The notes beneath the pieces are model-generated. The model ran no database searches. It was not told the origin of the DNA and saw nothing but the letters and a program-made list of their open reading frames with translations. 64,000 bases of DNA. Origin: Labia minor (lineage: Eukaryota; Arthropoda; Insecta; Dermaptera; Spongiphoridae). The stretch covers positions 52,093,759 to 52,157,758 of the forward strand of contig OY720346.1 in the NCBI GenBank assembly GCA_963082975.1, in the 5' to 3' direction. Numbering within the stretch: position 1 is the first letter of the stretch; each line of letters opens with the position of its first letter. Shown piece after piece: positions 51,701 to 64,000 of this stretch. A program made the translations under genes and the position numbers.

Positions 51701-54700
51701 AATTCTACGAAAATTTATTCATTATTTTTAATTTTTAAACTCAAGATTTATTTATTTCTTAATATTAAATTAAAAAAATAAAAAAAAATTAATACTAAAT
51801 TATTATTCTCAATAAAAAGGTTTAGAAATATTTTAACAAATAAACTTTTTCAAAAGAATAATTAATTAATTCATTATTAAATTTATAAAATCAGAAATTT
51901 TACAATGCATTTAATGAATGAAACCAAATTTAAAACTTTATATAACTATTATAATAGACTAAATAAAGTAAATAAAGTAAATCTTGTATAAATAAGATGT
52001 ATTGATAATCTTGTTATTTCATATTTTAATTTCATTAAATAAAAAATTATATTCCATTTTTAAAAAATAATTTGACTATTTAATCATTATATTTTAGATT
52101 TCTACTAAAATTATAGATGATACTAATAAAGTTAGTAAACCCGATAATGTCAATAGAGTTTTAAATGAAGTAAAAGGATTGAAAGGAAGACAGGACACAT
52201 TTGATACAGTGCTAAATAAAATTCAAAGAGAAAATGAAGTACTTTGGAGAGAAATAGCATGTCTAAGGCAAAAACATATAAAACAACAACAAATTGTCAA
52301 TAAGGTTCGTTATTGGTTTTTTATTATTTATAATAATATATTTCATCTAATTCCAAAACTCTTAAACTATGCATTTAAATAAATAATTTTAATTTTGTTT
52401 AAATCAAATTTATATTTATTGCCATATTTAATGGTTTTGAATTCTTGACATTTCATAAATATTATATAAATAAAAATAATTTCAATATTGGTCGTTTATA
52501 AATAAATTCTGAAATTTCTCATGCTGATCTGTTAATTAGTTACTTAATTAACAGATCAGCATTTTTATTTATATAATAACTTTTAAGCTATCTTTCTATT
52601 TTTTAATTCTTCTAAAAGATGTATCACTAATTTAGAAATTAAATATTGATAATTTGAATTCTAAAAAATTATTATACAATTTCTATATTTTAAATTAATA
52701 TATTTACTTCATAATTTTCTTTTAGCTTATTCAATTTCTTGTTACAATGGTTCAATCATCTCGAGGTGGAGGAATTGGAATAAAAAGACATTATCCTCTT
52801 ATGATAAACAGTATAGCTCATTCTCCATCCAAAATAAGCAAGACTCAATCGCCATCGAAAACATCCACAATGGTATTGTTTCAAATATTTTTGTTTTTTA
52901 TTTATATCTAAATGATATGACTTTCTTAATTTTGGTAATTTCCTTGTATATAATTAAATATTTTTAGAGTGCTTCTTCACCAACTGGTCCAGTGATTCAT
53001 GAAATTGATCATGCAGATCTTTTGGAGGATTGTGATTTGGATGATGATCAATTGAATAAGTGAGTAATCTATTACTCTTATTATGATATATTATTATCTT
53101 AAATTATATTAATTCTTTATTTGAAATTTTAATAGTTATATAACTATATTCTTAGTCTCTAATAAAAGGTAGATGTATAACAAAATTTAACAATAACAAA
53201 AAAAAACTTTTTACTCTTTAAAAAACGAAACTTGTTTAATAATTTTTGAATGCCTTTACTTTCATTGAATAATTTTCATTGAAAGTTTCTCTTAATGGAT
53301 CTTAAAAATAAAATTTGAAATTTGTAACATTTAAAGTTGAATTCTTCTTTAAATTTTTATTATTACTTTTATTAATCTGATTAGAAGTTGGGAAATAAGT
53401 GATTGCTCATTTTCTCAAAAAAATAAATTGTGAAGCAATGCTCATATGGAATGAAAAAATTGTTTATAAAATGAAAGATTTCAAATTAGGAGTGTGCACA
53501 GCTTATACAAGTCAAGTACATTTCAAAATTTAATTGAAAGTAAAATTTGGGGGAAAAGATAGGTTGAATGAGACAAATGCCTCAGGATAGAGACTGTTGG
53601 TTGCTGCGGTCAGGAACTTTCGGATTCAGAGATAGCATTTTTTACTCAAGTCTGGCCACACATAGAGCAATATCTGAAAGCTATGCATTTAGATTCGGAG
53701 TAAGTAAATAAGTAAAATAGAATCTACGGAGACATTTTATGAGAAAAGAACTAAACTAATTAATTCAATGAAATTTAAAATAAATGTAAATTAACTTTTT
53801 TCAGTCTTCAAGAAATGGGATTAGTATCAAGTCCGGCACATTGTTGTACAAATTCTTCAGAAATACCTACATCTCATCCTGACAATGAAGAAATATTATT
53901 AGATATAAAAGCTAGTGAGGCTCAACCAACACATATAGCTTCTCAATCAAACTCAAAACCCAAAACACCTGTCCTTTCTAGGTAACATTTTCATTTTAAA
54001 AATAGTTGTTTTGGTTTGTTCTTTATACATAACTTTCTATATTTATAAGATCAGTGTTACATTAATTTCATACCCACAAAAATATTAAAATAAAAAAATA
54101 CAATTTAAATATCTAATTCATCGTGAATATGTTATTTTAATTTCTTTTTTATTATTATTTATTAAAGAAAATTTTTTAAATATTTTCAGCAAAAACTCTT
54201 TAAAACCACAAGATCCTCAAATATCAAAAAAATCAATAATTAAAACAAATCTCAATTCAAAACTTAGAAAAGGAAAGAAAAATAAAATATCTAAGCCCGT
54301 TGGAATAAAGATTAAACCAGTTATAGAGGAGACAGAATATAATGTTGATGAAGAAAATTTATCAATGATGACAGATGATCCTCTTGCGAATTTGGGTCTT
54401 ATTCAAGAAAAAGAGGATTTTTCAATTCTTAGAGATGGTGAAAATGAGAAATCCGATCTTATCTACGTGGATCCACTAGAATTAAATAACCAAAATGTAT
54501 TATTTAATGATATGGAGCTCAATGATCCGCTTATGATAATTCCTTCCACTTCGGGTATTTCAAATAATATTCCTTCAAAAGATATGACTTTGGCTTGTAC
54601 ATCTCCATCAACTACAAGCACAACAACCAATAAGAGGCAATGCATTATTACAGTTATTTCTAGTATATAAATATTAATAAGATTATTAAAATGGATACTA

Positions 54701-55660
54701 AATTATTTATAAATTAAACATTTAAATTTTTAATTAGATATTAAAAAATTTTATTGTTAAAATTTTTGGAATTTTTCTTCAATCTGAAAATCATATTAAA
54801 ATTTGAAAAGATTGATGTTTAATTTATTAATAATTTTATATCTTCAATTAATATATCAAAGAAATTGACTTTCCTAGCATTTAACATTCTCAATTTTTGT
54901 ACATTTGTACATATAGTGTAAAAGAAGGGTTGTGAACAAAATTTAGTTTCTAGTTCTTCCAGGACAATTATTAAATATTTTAAAGGAAATATAATATAGA
55001 AAATATTTATTTTTAAGATTAATTCTTCAAATTTCATTAATTTGTCTTTAAAATTAATTATTTAATTTGATTAAAATACTATGATTTGAATGAAGATATT
55101 TTTTTTAAAGAATTAAAGAAAAAAATGTTTCTGGAAATACATATTCTACTGAAAGTCAAATTTATATTTTTAAACATGCCCTCTTGCTAAGAAGAAAGCT
55201 TATTTAAAATTAAAATCTTTAAGATCAAATCAAGATAAAAATTAATAAATATTAGTAAATTTGAAGTTACACTACAATCCTAATGAAAATAATATATATA
55301 TATATATATATATTATTTTTTCTATTATTAATTTTAATTAATTATTTTTTTTATTAATAGTTTCTCCAAAGTTGATATTGATTCTCACGTTGACATGTTT
55401 CAATCTGAACTTGAATCTCTAAGAGACTTCTTGAAAAATGATGGAATTGACACGTCTACATTGTTGGGGGTAGGCAACTATCAACAAGAGTTCCCGTTTA
55501 AGGTAGACGCTTTGCTGGCCTCCACTTGAGTATTTGAAAATGTCATTTTTTTACCATACTTGGAGAAAACTGATATATTTGCTTCTCCGAAGGATTTTAA
55601 TCAGTATACTTCATCTCTGGTGGATTTCTAGCAAAGCGATATTCTTCAAATTTCTTGTGC

Positions 55661-55693
<33 letters not shown>

Positions 55694-56428
55694 CTTATAT
55701 ATTATAATATAAAAAATCAAAATAAAAAAATAATACATTTATATATATATATATGTGCATACTCATTGTTTATTGTATTCCATAACATTTTCCATAAATT
55801 TTAATTATTGATTATTTAAAAAAATCTAATTTATATATATCATTAATTTTCATCTATGTAATTTATAATCTATTAAAGATTCCAATATAACTATAACAAA
55901 TACGTTTTTTTCATCTATCATTTTATAATATATATAATAAACTAAAATAATTTTTTATTAATTTCAGTTATTCAATGACAATCCTCTGATATATGAATTA
56001 CCAACAATGAGTGGGATGGACGGAGAAAATAAAAGCAATGGTTTGTTTTTTTGATAAATCTATTTTACAAAATATTGATAATTAGATAATAGTATAATAA
56101 TAAGTATTAATTTATAAATAATAAAATTAAATAAATGAGGATGTTATTTGTGTGATAACAAAACAATAACATAATAATAATCTCAAATTAACTTTATTCT
56201 GTTTTTTAATTATATTTATTTCTATTAATAACAGTAAATTTAATAGTCGATAAAAATTCATTTATAAATTTTCACTTTTTGATTTTAGGTAATGAACTTA
56301 TGACATATAACTCTGAAATAGATCTGAACTCCCTTCTTAGGGATGAGGATATTATGGGGATTGAAGATAAAGATGACGAATTAGAAACTCCAACGTTTAT
56401 AACTCAATCAGAAGATCCACTAAAATAA
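48760..56428 (+). CDS. HSF: Heat shock transcription factor
   Basis: Trimeric activator of heat-shock genes. Eleven exons: 48760-48864, 48968-49076, 51530-51654, 52098-52304, 52726-52872, 52968-53059, 53805-53981, 54190-54636, 55361-55469, 55968-56040, 56289-56428. They give 576 residues. The DNA-binding domain (residues 10-113) contains [14 protein letters not shown] and the recognition helix [17 protein letters not shown], and ends [12 protein letters not shown]. The coiled-coil HR-A/B (about 131-193) contains [16 protein letters not shown]. The C-terminal part has [31 protein letters not shown] and an acidic [12 protein letters not shown] region. The exon 8-9 junction fits a GC-AG intron; a shifted GT-AG pair (54662/55372) also keeps frame and adds five residues. 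Intron 2 is enlarged by a Helitron. Confidence 0.95.
49260..51136 (+). mobile_element. Non-autonomous Helitron, copy B, in HSF intron 2
   Basis: It begins TCTATATATATAAA after a host A (49259) and ends CTAG at 51133-51136 before a host T (51137). The 3' hairpin at 51108-51126 has decayed (5 bp of the outer stem remain). The GGGGGC...GCCCCC hairpin lies just upstream. Reverse-complement similarity to copy A runs through 49430-49620 (matching 9125-8945) and 50036-50290 (matching about 7330-7090), plus the 3' 200 bp. A (TATG)n tract replaces the (GACA)n of copy A. No proteins are encoded. Confidence 0.92.
50290..50910 (+). mobile_element. LINE 3' fragment captured in Helitron B
   Basis: The plus strand reads [20 protein letters not shown], then [20 protein letters not shown] and [10 protein letters not shown], the C-terminal part of the LINE ORF. 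It has a deletion after GPKM and ends at the LINE 3'-end block. The junctions with Helitron sequence match those in copy A. Confidence 0.86.
52521..52562. repeat. Perfect 18-bp inverted repeat (hairpin) in HSF intron 4
   Basis: The arms ATGCTGATCTGTTAATTA and its exact complement are separated by six bases (52539-52544). The full 42-bp stem-loop is perfect in both arms and unlike its surroundings. Confidence 0.95.
53570..53632 (+). mobile_element. LINE 3'-end fragment in HSF intron 6
   Basis: A short diverged copy of the LINE 3'-end block (CAGGATAGAGACTGTTGGTT, GCTGCGGTCAGGAACTTTCG), in plus orientation. Confidence 0.75.
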
Positions 56429-57767
56429 TGAGAGGTTATAGTTATTATAATAAGATTTTATTTTAAATATATTTAGAAAGAAGTGCCTCTCAAATGAAAT
56501 CAAAGCATTTGACCGAAAGAGACTGATTTAAGATAGAAAGAAAAAAATAAACAACTTGGGACTCAAAATTATGTCATATAAAATGAATGAATGTTGAGTC
56601 AATTTAATAAATTTAGTAAAAAGCCAAAGAATGTGATAAATTAAAGATGATGTTTAAAAAATTGTTAAGCATTGTACAAGCCCCTCCCTAACATCAATAT
56701 TGCTATATTTATAATTAAGAAAATTCAGAGTTTATTATATTATAGGCATGGAGGCATTCATTATAATTTCATTAGAGGAATTAATAAACAACATCCCTGT
56801 AATTCTCTATACTTTTAACATAACTCTATCTGTATAACATGTAAATTGTATATAGAATTTTTCAAAAATATTATAATCGTTTAACATCTTTAGTAAATGT
56901 TATTGATTTATATAATGTTTTACATAAACACACACACATATATATATAAAGAATTTTACATTTATCATTAATTTGTTTTTACTTTTTTTAAAAAAAAAAA
57001 TTAAAATATTCATTTATTATTAATTATTGTTTAAATAAATTAAAAAGATTGTCAAGGAAAAATAAACAAAACAATAAAAATATCAATTTAAAAAAAAAGT
57101 ATCTATTTTTTTATACTTATTATTTTGACAAACTTCTTTACAAACATGTAATCTTAATAAAATGACTAGATAAAAATGCTTAAAAATTAAAACAAAATAA
57201 AAAAATACTTAAAAATTAAAACAAAATAAAAAAAAAATGATAAAAATAATACTGTGTTTGAAAAGTATATATATATATATTTATATGTATATGAAACGTT
57301 TTCCATTAGTGCAAACTCAACATGTAGAATATATTTTACAGAAAACTACATATTTTTTTCTGAGATCTACCTTTTGTCGAGATTGCACTTTGTAGCCACA
57401 ACGCCTCATATATATACACATTTCAAATATATATATATATATATATATATATACATTATGTAATATTTTAATAAAAGTGTATATATATTTATTAATATTG
57501 GTCATTTTTAAACCCATTTTATATTTTCCTTTCCTAAAGAAGTTAACATAATTAAAATTAATTGAAATAGATCAATTAAAGAGAAAAACAATGTTCCACC
57601 ATAGGGGAGTTTAATATAAATTATAAATCTATCTAAATATTCCTATATATAAATATAAATATAGTATATATAGATAAGTAGATAGATATATAATTATTTA
57701 TAATTAATATAATTTATATAACATATTATTTTTTAGTTTATATATAAATTATTTTTCTGGTTATTTT
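56429..57767. other. Convergent intergenic region HSF/PNPLA8
   Basis: 3' flanks of two convergent genes. AATAAA-type signals occur near 56545 and 56770. (AT)n tracts lie at about 57266-57280 and 57426-57452. No further gene is seen. The short frames around 57254-57517 are low-complexity. Confidence 0.5.
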
Positions 57768-60700
57768 TTATCGATATCCTAAAATATCGCGGTGTAAATT
57801 GATCCAATCATTGAATTTTTGAAAGGTTGTTCTTGGTTCTATAAGAGCTTTCGATGCAGCAATAAACGCTTCCTCGTTTCGTCTGAAATACATTTCTGCG
57901 TCTGTTTCGAGTTGATTTAATTTCTCAGGTCGTATCTCATCCATTGGCAACATTTCAGTAAGATACGGATTAAACCGGTAATATACTTCTCCGGGTAATA
58001 AATCATTTAGAATGGTATGAACAGCTGAAAAAAAAAGTTGGAAATAAACCTTGGCTAATAGGTATTTAAATATTTCTATATAAAGATTGGCGACGTTTCA
58101 AAGATATATATAACAAGAAAGGGCAGAATAATTCATCTTCTATTTTAATTACATGACTTGATTTTTCTTTTCTATAAAAATAAAAATCTAATATAACTTA
58201 TTATGTCAATTATTTTATTATATTTTTATTATATTAGATGAATTATGAATTTTATTGTGAAGTATTTAAATATTAAAATAAAAAAATAGGAGTGAATTAG
58301 ATAAAAATAATTCTAAAGAAGATTCGAAGGTCATAATTACCTTGTCCCCGCTATCCTTATCTCATTCCACAACCTTGAAATTTTCTTAAATGTCCTTCAA
58401 TGAATTCTTCCTTGTTTACCCTTGAAATTTTCTAAATTTTTTTTAAATCTTTCTTCAACACCCTAAATTTATACAACTATTGTCATTTCTATATATTTCC
58501 TGGTTTTAAAATTTCGATCGTCTTTTGGGATTTTAGGGTTTCAAATTTTTTTAATAGAGCAAAAGTCATGTGGTAGTAAAGCTACTAGTAAGTAATTTTC
58601 AAATATAATTTTTTCATCTATTCGGCCCAAAAATTTTTCATTTTAAAATAATTTTATTTTCAATAACTTCGTTCCAAATTTTCGACCATCAATATGATTG
58701 ATTATAACTTATACATCCACATTAAATGTACTATAATTTTGCCAGATATTTAAATTTGAATATCAATTCTTAATTTTTTATATTTTCATCAAAAATAAAA
58801 ACAAATCAATAATACATATTTCAAAAAACACTAAATTATTATCATTTTTTTTGAATTTATATTATACAAATATGTAGAATTTCCAACCAACCTTCAGTAT
58901 CCGTGGCGCTATATAATATTTTCGAAAATTTTGTTTTCCATGAAGAAGTTTGCGGGGGTGATTCTTCTTGTTTAGTTAAATGAACTGGTTGATGACGACC
59001 TGTTCCAATTGAAACTACGCATTGTAGTTGACTGTCAGGCCAGAGCATTCGAGCTTCATGAATAGCAACAGCTGTCGGATTGTTCACTAAAATACCACCA
59101 TCCTAAAACAATCCATAGATAATCTATAACTACAACAATACATCCAAACAATTAATTGTTTTAATGAGTTATGTTCATACAAGGTGCATGAGGTCATCTG
59201 TTTGGAAATCTTCAAAATAAGTAGGCGCTGCTGCTGAGGCTCGAACTGCCTCCCATAATCGATAATTGTAACCACCCATATACTGTGATTGCACACGTGG
59301 TGGATGAGAATAATTCCGAAATATGAATGCAAGAACACTATTCCCTTTATTTATTACTGTAGAAACTGCTGATATCTAAAATGAAAAAAATCTTATACTT
59401 AAAAGTTGTTTAATAAATGACATCTCTAAAATAGAAAGTTCTAATCCAATTAAAGACTAACAAAAAATTATAAATTAGAATAAAACAAGCTGACAAAATG
59501 TAAAAGAATATTTCGATTTAATAATATTTATATAAAAAAAGCAAAACTATTATTGTTATACAGGAAGATTACTGGGTCAAATTAAAATAAATTGGTATCC
59601 TAGTGAGTTATTCATATTTCCATTCATAAATATACATTTTAAATTGCTAGTTTTTAGTATTCTTTCAATTAATAATTCATCTATATTTACCTTTGGACAA
59701 TTAGCATGCCGGGATGTCTTTATCATCTGGATATCACCTGTATATTGACGAAGAAATTTTTCCCACATATCTGTGTCGTAGTATGAATGACTCCATACTA
59801 ATCGATTGGCACCAATAATTCGCGATTGAGTAAAGATTTTTGCACTCAATTCTTTATATAATTTTGAAGTTTCTTCTAAAGACTTTCTTTGGGCACCTGA
59901 AGAAAAGATGAATAAAAATAAATTAAAATAAAATTATCATTAAATTTATGAATATTTAGAAAAATTATATAATAACTTACCAAGTACTGCCACAAGAATT
60001 GCCCCCGTACTCACACCACAAATATAATCAAACATTTCATAAATAGGTTGACCAGTAAGTTGTTCAAGTTTTTTCAATAATTCTATTACAATCAGCCCTC
60101 TAAATTATATATATATATAAATATAGATATTTAATTTATTTATTCATTTATATTTTAATTAATTTCAAAATATACCTAATCCCGCCGCCATCAATGGATA
60201 ATATGCGAATTCCTTTGCCTGGAAGAGGATTAGAATAACCAAGGATTGCAAACGCTTCTCGGAGTGCTTCCTGACAATTTTCATCTTGGGTTTCTAAACG
60301 AATACGAAGAAGACTTGAAATTGCACCCTCCTAAAAACATTTATTAATAATTAATTAATTAATTAAAACAATTTCTTTCAATTTATTTTCTCGATATATA
60401 TTAATAATTAAAGTAATATTTTCTTTTAAATAAAGTTTTGGAAAAATTTATAAAATATTAAATACTAATAAAAAATTATTTTTAATGCGCCTCATATATT
60501 AAATATTATTTCACATTAATTTATTTTAAACAATTTTGGAAAAATTTCGATCAATATTTAATTTTGTGATGAATTGAATTTTAATATATCTTACATAAGT
60601 ACGTATTTTTAAACAACTTAATTTGATTATCTTTGAAATTATAAGTATTCTTAGATATCATTGACATCAAATGCTTTATAATTAAACAAAAATAAATGTT

Positions 60701-62867
60701 TAATCTTTATATACTAGTTATAGATATCATGTGAATTTTTTTTATTTAAAATTTAAAATTTTATTCATAATTATATTTTAATGAGAAGATTTTATATTGT
60801 GTTTTAAAATGTTAATTCATTTTATTGTTGGCATCCCTTTTAAAAATAGTTAAAAGAATCTCTCTTTGATAAGTATTAATTAAAAAATTAATAATAAAAA
60901 GGTAAATCTTTTATTTACTATTTAAAATAATCTATATTACAGCATATATCTAAACTTTTATTATATTAAATATTAATGAAATTTTACCTTCACTGCTGTT
61001 TTTATGGACAGTGGATGTTGGTGAAAATGTGCAATTAAATCTTCAAGACGTTTTAATCGTGATACATCACTTTCAGCTGCTTTTACTGAAGAGATAACAT
61101 GTTTTGTTCTTGATAAAAGATTTTCCTAAAAGAAAAAAAATCTAATTATATATATATATATATATATATAATATAATATAAATATTCAGCATTATTACTG
61201 TTGAAATTAATTTTAATTTATTTTTCCATTTTGCTGGTGAATTAGGTGGTTCCGATACGACTGTTGGAGTTTGTAATTTTTTTGTGATTCCAGATAAAAC
61301 AGGAAAAAAACTTTCTGATGAGGATGATGTTGCCTTAGTAGATTCTTCATTTTCTACAACCGGCGTTGACGTTTTTATAATTTCTTTTTTCTCTTTTTTT
61401 AAATCAACTTCATCGGTTTTTGAATCTTTTGATGATCCGATTGCTGAATATTTTTGTAAAACATTAGCCCATTCTTTATTCAATACAAACAGTAATCCTT
61501 TTTGTGATGAGGGTGGTTTGGTTAAATATTCTTTTAATTGAAATAATAGTTTCATTTGTTGTGCGGATAAATTTCTAATCTGATTTCCAATACTCATTTT
61601 AACTGAATTTTTTTCTGTGGATGCACTTTGGGTGGATATATTCCTAAAAAAGAAATACATTACATAAATATAATTCTAAAAACTATATATTCAATAAATA
61701 TATTAAATAATTACAATAAAATTGAATGTCATATTTATCATTAATAATAATAAAGAAAAATAAATTTATCTCGAAAATTTTATAATGATAGAAACAAACA
61801 AAGGTTAATATGGCGAATGTATTGACAGCCAAAACAGCTGTGAATATGATATTCCAAAATATATTTTAAATAAAAATATCTATATTTTTTTAACTTTATA
61901 TCAATTTAAAAAAAATCAATATGATTTATATAAATATATATTAAATAAAAATGATAAAAGAGTATGAAGTAATATTTAAAATATTTTTATCATCCAAATT
62001 TAAAAATGATTCTAGTAAATTCTATTCATTATGAAATCTAATGACATATTTAGATAAATATAATGATTCAACATTTTTTTTTATATAAAATATTGATAAA
62101 TGAAAATAAATTTGGAAAATTTCCCTAAAAACGAATAATTTGTAATCTTTGATCATAGTATTTTTAATTTAATTAGAATTTATTGATTTATAAATTAAAT
62201 TAAATGCATTGAAATTGGCTTCATTCAATTTTTCTACTTTTAAAAAGAACAATTTTAACATAAATGATTTTTAAACAATAGTTATTGTATTTATATATAT
62301 ATATATATATGGACTTAATTGTTTTAAAATGCATTTCCCATTAATTTGAATTTTAATAAAAAATAATAATTTCATCATATATATATAAGATATTTAAAGA
62401 TGTAAAAAAAATCAAATTATTTATTAAAAATTCATTGAACTTTGTTTATTGTTATTTGTATTGTGTCTATACTATTATCTGAATTTTGAAAAATTAATAT
62501 TTTTTAATTAAATATAATCTAAATCACAACATTATTTTTATCAATATTTATTAAATTTCGCATTTTTCCTTTTACAAAATCGATGCGTTTATTGTCAGAT
62601 TATAAGAAAAGGGGTAATGTAAACAAAAATTGTTTTTCATCACCTCCTATTGTTAGTCCAATTGTATTATGTAGTATAGATTACATATATTTATATATCT
62701 ATATATATATAACGAGATTTTTAAAAATGAATATTCAAGGACTGGAGTTAAAGTTGAACTAATCAAAACAATATTTAAAATAACTCTGATTTGCTAATAA
62801 ATAAAACTTACCTTATCAGTATACATGTTGATTTGCGATATGTTAAATATCCTTTGTGAAACGACAT
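57768..62867 (-). CDS. PNPLA8: Calcium-independent phospholipase A2-gamma (patatin-like)
   Basis: Membrane phospholipase of mitochondria and peroxisomes that hydrolyses glycerophospholipid acyl esters. Nine exons: 62867-62812, 61643-61199, 61125-60988, 60330-60176, 60099-59981, 59896-59691, 59375-59181, 59102-58892, 58024-57768. They give 593 residues with all junctions in phase (the human protein has 782, with a longer N-terminus). The N-terminus is basic and mitochondrial-like. The patatin domain has the oxyanion motif DGGGIRG (260-266), the lipase motif GVSTG with nucleophile Ser295, and DGG with Asp439 completing the dyad. [14 protein letters not shown] and [15 protein letters not shown] agree with iPLA2-gamma, as does the [11 protein letters not shown] tail. 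Confidence 0.96.
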
Positions 62868-64000
62868 TTTATCCTGATTGTCACAACAATTATGAATGAT
62901 ATAACAATTAAATATGTGAGGAATTTGGAAGCGATATGTTTGTATAATAGCGCAAGTCAGTTGCGGTTGTGTTATCTGGTAGTGGTCTGATCGCGTTATG
63001 TTTTATTGGTTGAAAATGCGCGACAACCTCTTACTTCTCCTTCTCCTAATATGAAAAGCACGTGTTACAAAGAGGAGAAAACAACCCGGAACCTTGTAAG
63101 AAAAAATAAATTCAAGGGCTTGTTTTAATTACGATCTGTTCATATGTCAACACAGATCATGCAATATATTATCTGCTACGTACTAGTTTTTTTTTTCTCC
63201 ATCATCTATACCGTTTCTTTTTATTAACTAAATTACATTTTCAATCAAAATATTTATCATGATCAATTATTACGCATATTCATATAAAAATAAATAAGAA
63301 ATATTGATGTAGATATAAGTAAGCTAATATGATTTTCAATTTAAAAAATTTACAAATTTCTTTGCAATTATTTATATTAAATTTAAATGATTGGTATTTC
63401 TCTTCATACAAAAATAGAAACATGATCTAGTAAAAATAAATAAATATTGCATTTCCATGGAGGAATGAATCAAAAATTTATTTACTATTTAAATAATTAA
63501 TTAATAATGAAAATCAAATAAATAAATAATCAATTATAAAATATTTTATTATATTCAATATGTTTTATATAATTTGAAATGATTTTTTTTAAAATTAATT
63601 ACCTTTACTTTAAAATTTTATTTATCTTTTAATTTTAACTATTTATAATTAAACCTTGAATATTTTTTATTAATATACCATCTAATATATATAGTACCTG
63701 ACAATTAAAAAAAAATATTTTTTATTATCAGGTTTGATACCTGGTACACCGTTCAAATAATTTTAAAGAACATTATATAAATTATAAAAAAAATAGTCAT
63801 AAAACATTCACCCATTAATGCACTGAAAGACAGAAAAGTAAAAAGCCTCATTTAAATTTCTTATTTTAAATTAAGAAAAAACTAATAAATAATTTAAAAG
63901 TAAGTATTAATGCACTGAAAGACAGATATGGATATAACATAAATATTTTTAATTTTATTTTATTTATAATATTTTGTATTTAAGGAAGCGATGTCTGACG
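62868..64000. promoter_or_regulatory. PNPLA8 upstream region and window edge
   Basis: A GC-richer stretch (62930-63170) just upstream of the start codon is the likely promoter and 5' leader. It contains ATTGG (an inverted CCAAT, near 63006). Beyond 63200 the sequence is AT-rich and unassigned. A 7-bp-spaced repeat of CCTGG/CAGGT words near 63730 was noted but not interpreted. Confidence 0.45.
63880..63992. repeat. Dispersed repeat fragment at the right edge
   Basis: Matches part of the left flank of the repeat at 14420-14580, including ACAGATATGGATA and ATTTTTAATTTTATTTTATT, plus the AAGAAAAAACTAATAAAT word. It is cut by the window end. Confidence 0.55.

Noticed and set aside
57254-57517. 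Frames on both strands with YIYIYI runs
   Set aside because: They are driven by (AT)n microsatellites. There is no initiation or splice context.

Overview
The window is nuclear DNA of an animal, most likely an AT-rich insect. Coding exons are short, spliced with GT-AG introns, and sit in very AT-rich sequence full of (AT)n tracts and decayed transposons. The N-terminus of the heat shock factor, the LINE family and the general gene set fit an arthropod. A hymenopteran-like insect, such as a parasitoid wasp, is my best guess from the style of the protein sequences, but I cannot prove it.

Eight protein-coding genes can be reconstructed exon by exon. In each the reading frame closes across every splice junction. 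From left to right: a ZNF532/592/687-like C2H2 zinc-finger protein (-, 11265-18843); DNA ligase IV (-, 20815-32663) with a complete protein O-fucosyltransferase 1 gene on the opposite strand inside one intron (+, 25244-27408); an intronless TFIIIC subunit GTF3C3 (-, 33567-36173); adenylate kinase 6 (+, 36884-38693); the Fe-S co-chaperone HscB (-, 38814-39962); PDIA3/ERp60 (+, 40850-44250); heat shock factor (+, 48760-56428); and an iPLA2-gamma/PNPLA8 lipase (-, 57768-62867). Most are housekeeping genes. Several relate to protein quality control (PDIA3, HSF, POFUT1, HscB), but they are on mixed strands and nothing suggests co-regulation as a unit.

The rest is repeat-rich. The first 11 kb has no gene. 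It holds a LINE 3' fragment broken by a small hAT-type element with a perfect 8-bp target duplication, a member of an unclassified repeat family, and a 3.3-kb non-autonomous Helitron. A second copy of that Helitron (1.88 kb) sits in the DNA-binding-domain intron of the heat shock factor gene. Both have TC...CTAG ends and an A/T insertion site, and both carry the same captured LINE fragment. Other elements are a hAT relic with transposase remnants in a LIG4 intron, a pogo-like terminus, a LINE plus truncated mariner pair at 45.7-47.4 kb, and at least seven copies of one LINE 3' end, four of them inside host introns outside the Helitrons.

No bacterial-type system, CRISPR array, rRNA or convincing tRNA was seen. 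The most notable items are the POFUT1-in-LIG4 nesting, the Helitron pair with captured LINE sequence, the TATCGAT-rich hAT element, a probable GC-AG (or shifted GT-AG) intron in HSF, an 18-bp perfect hairpin in an HSF intron, and a 24-bp minisatellite in PDIA3 that is open on both strands.
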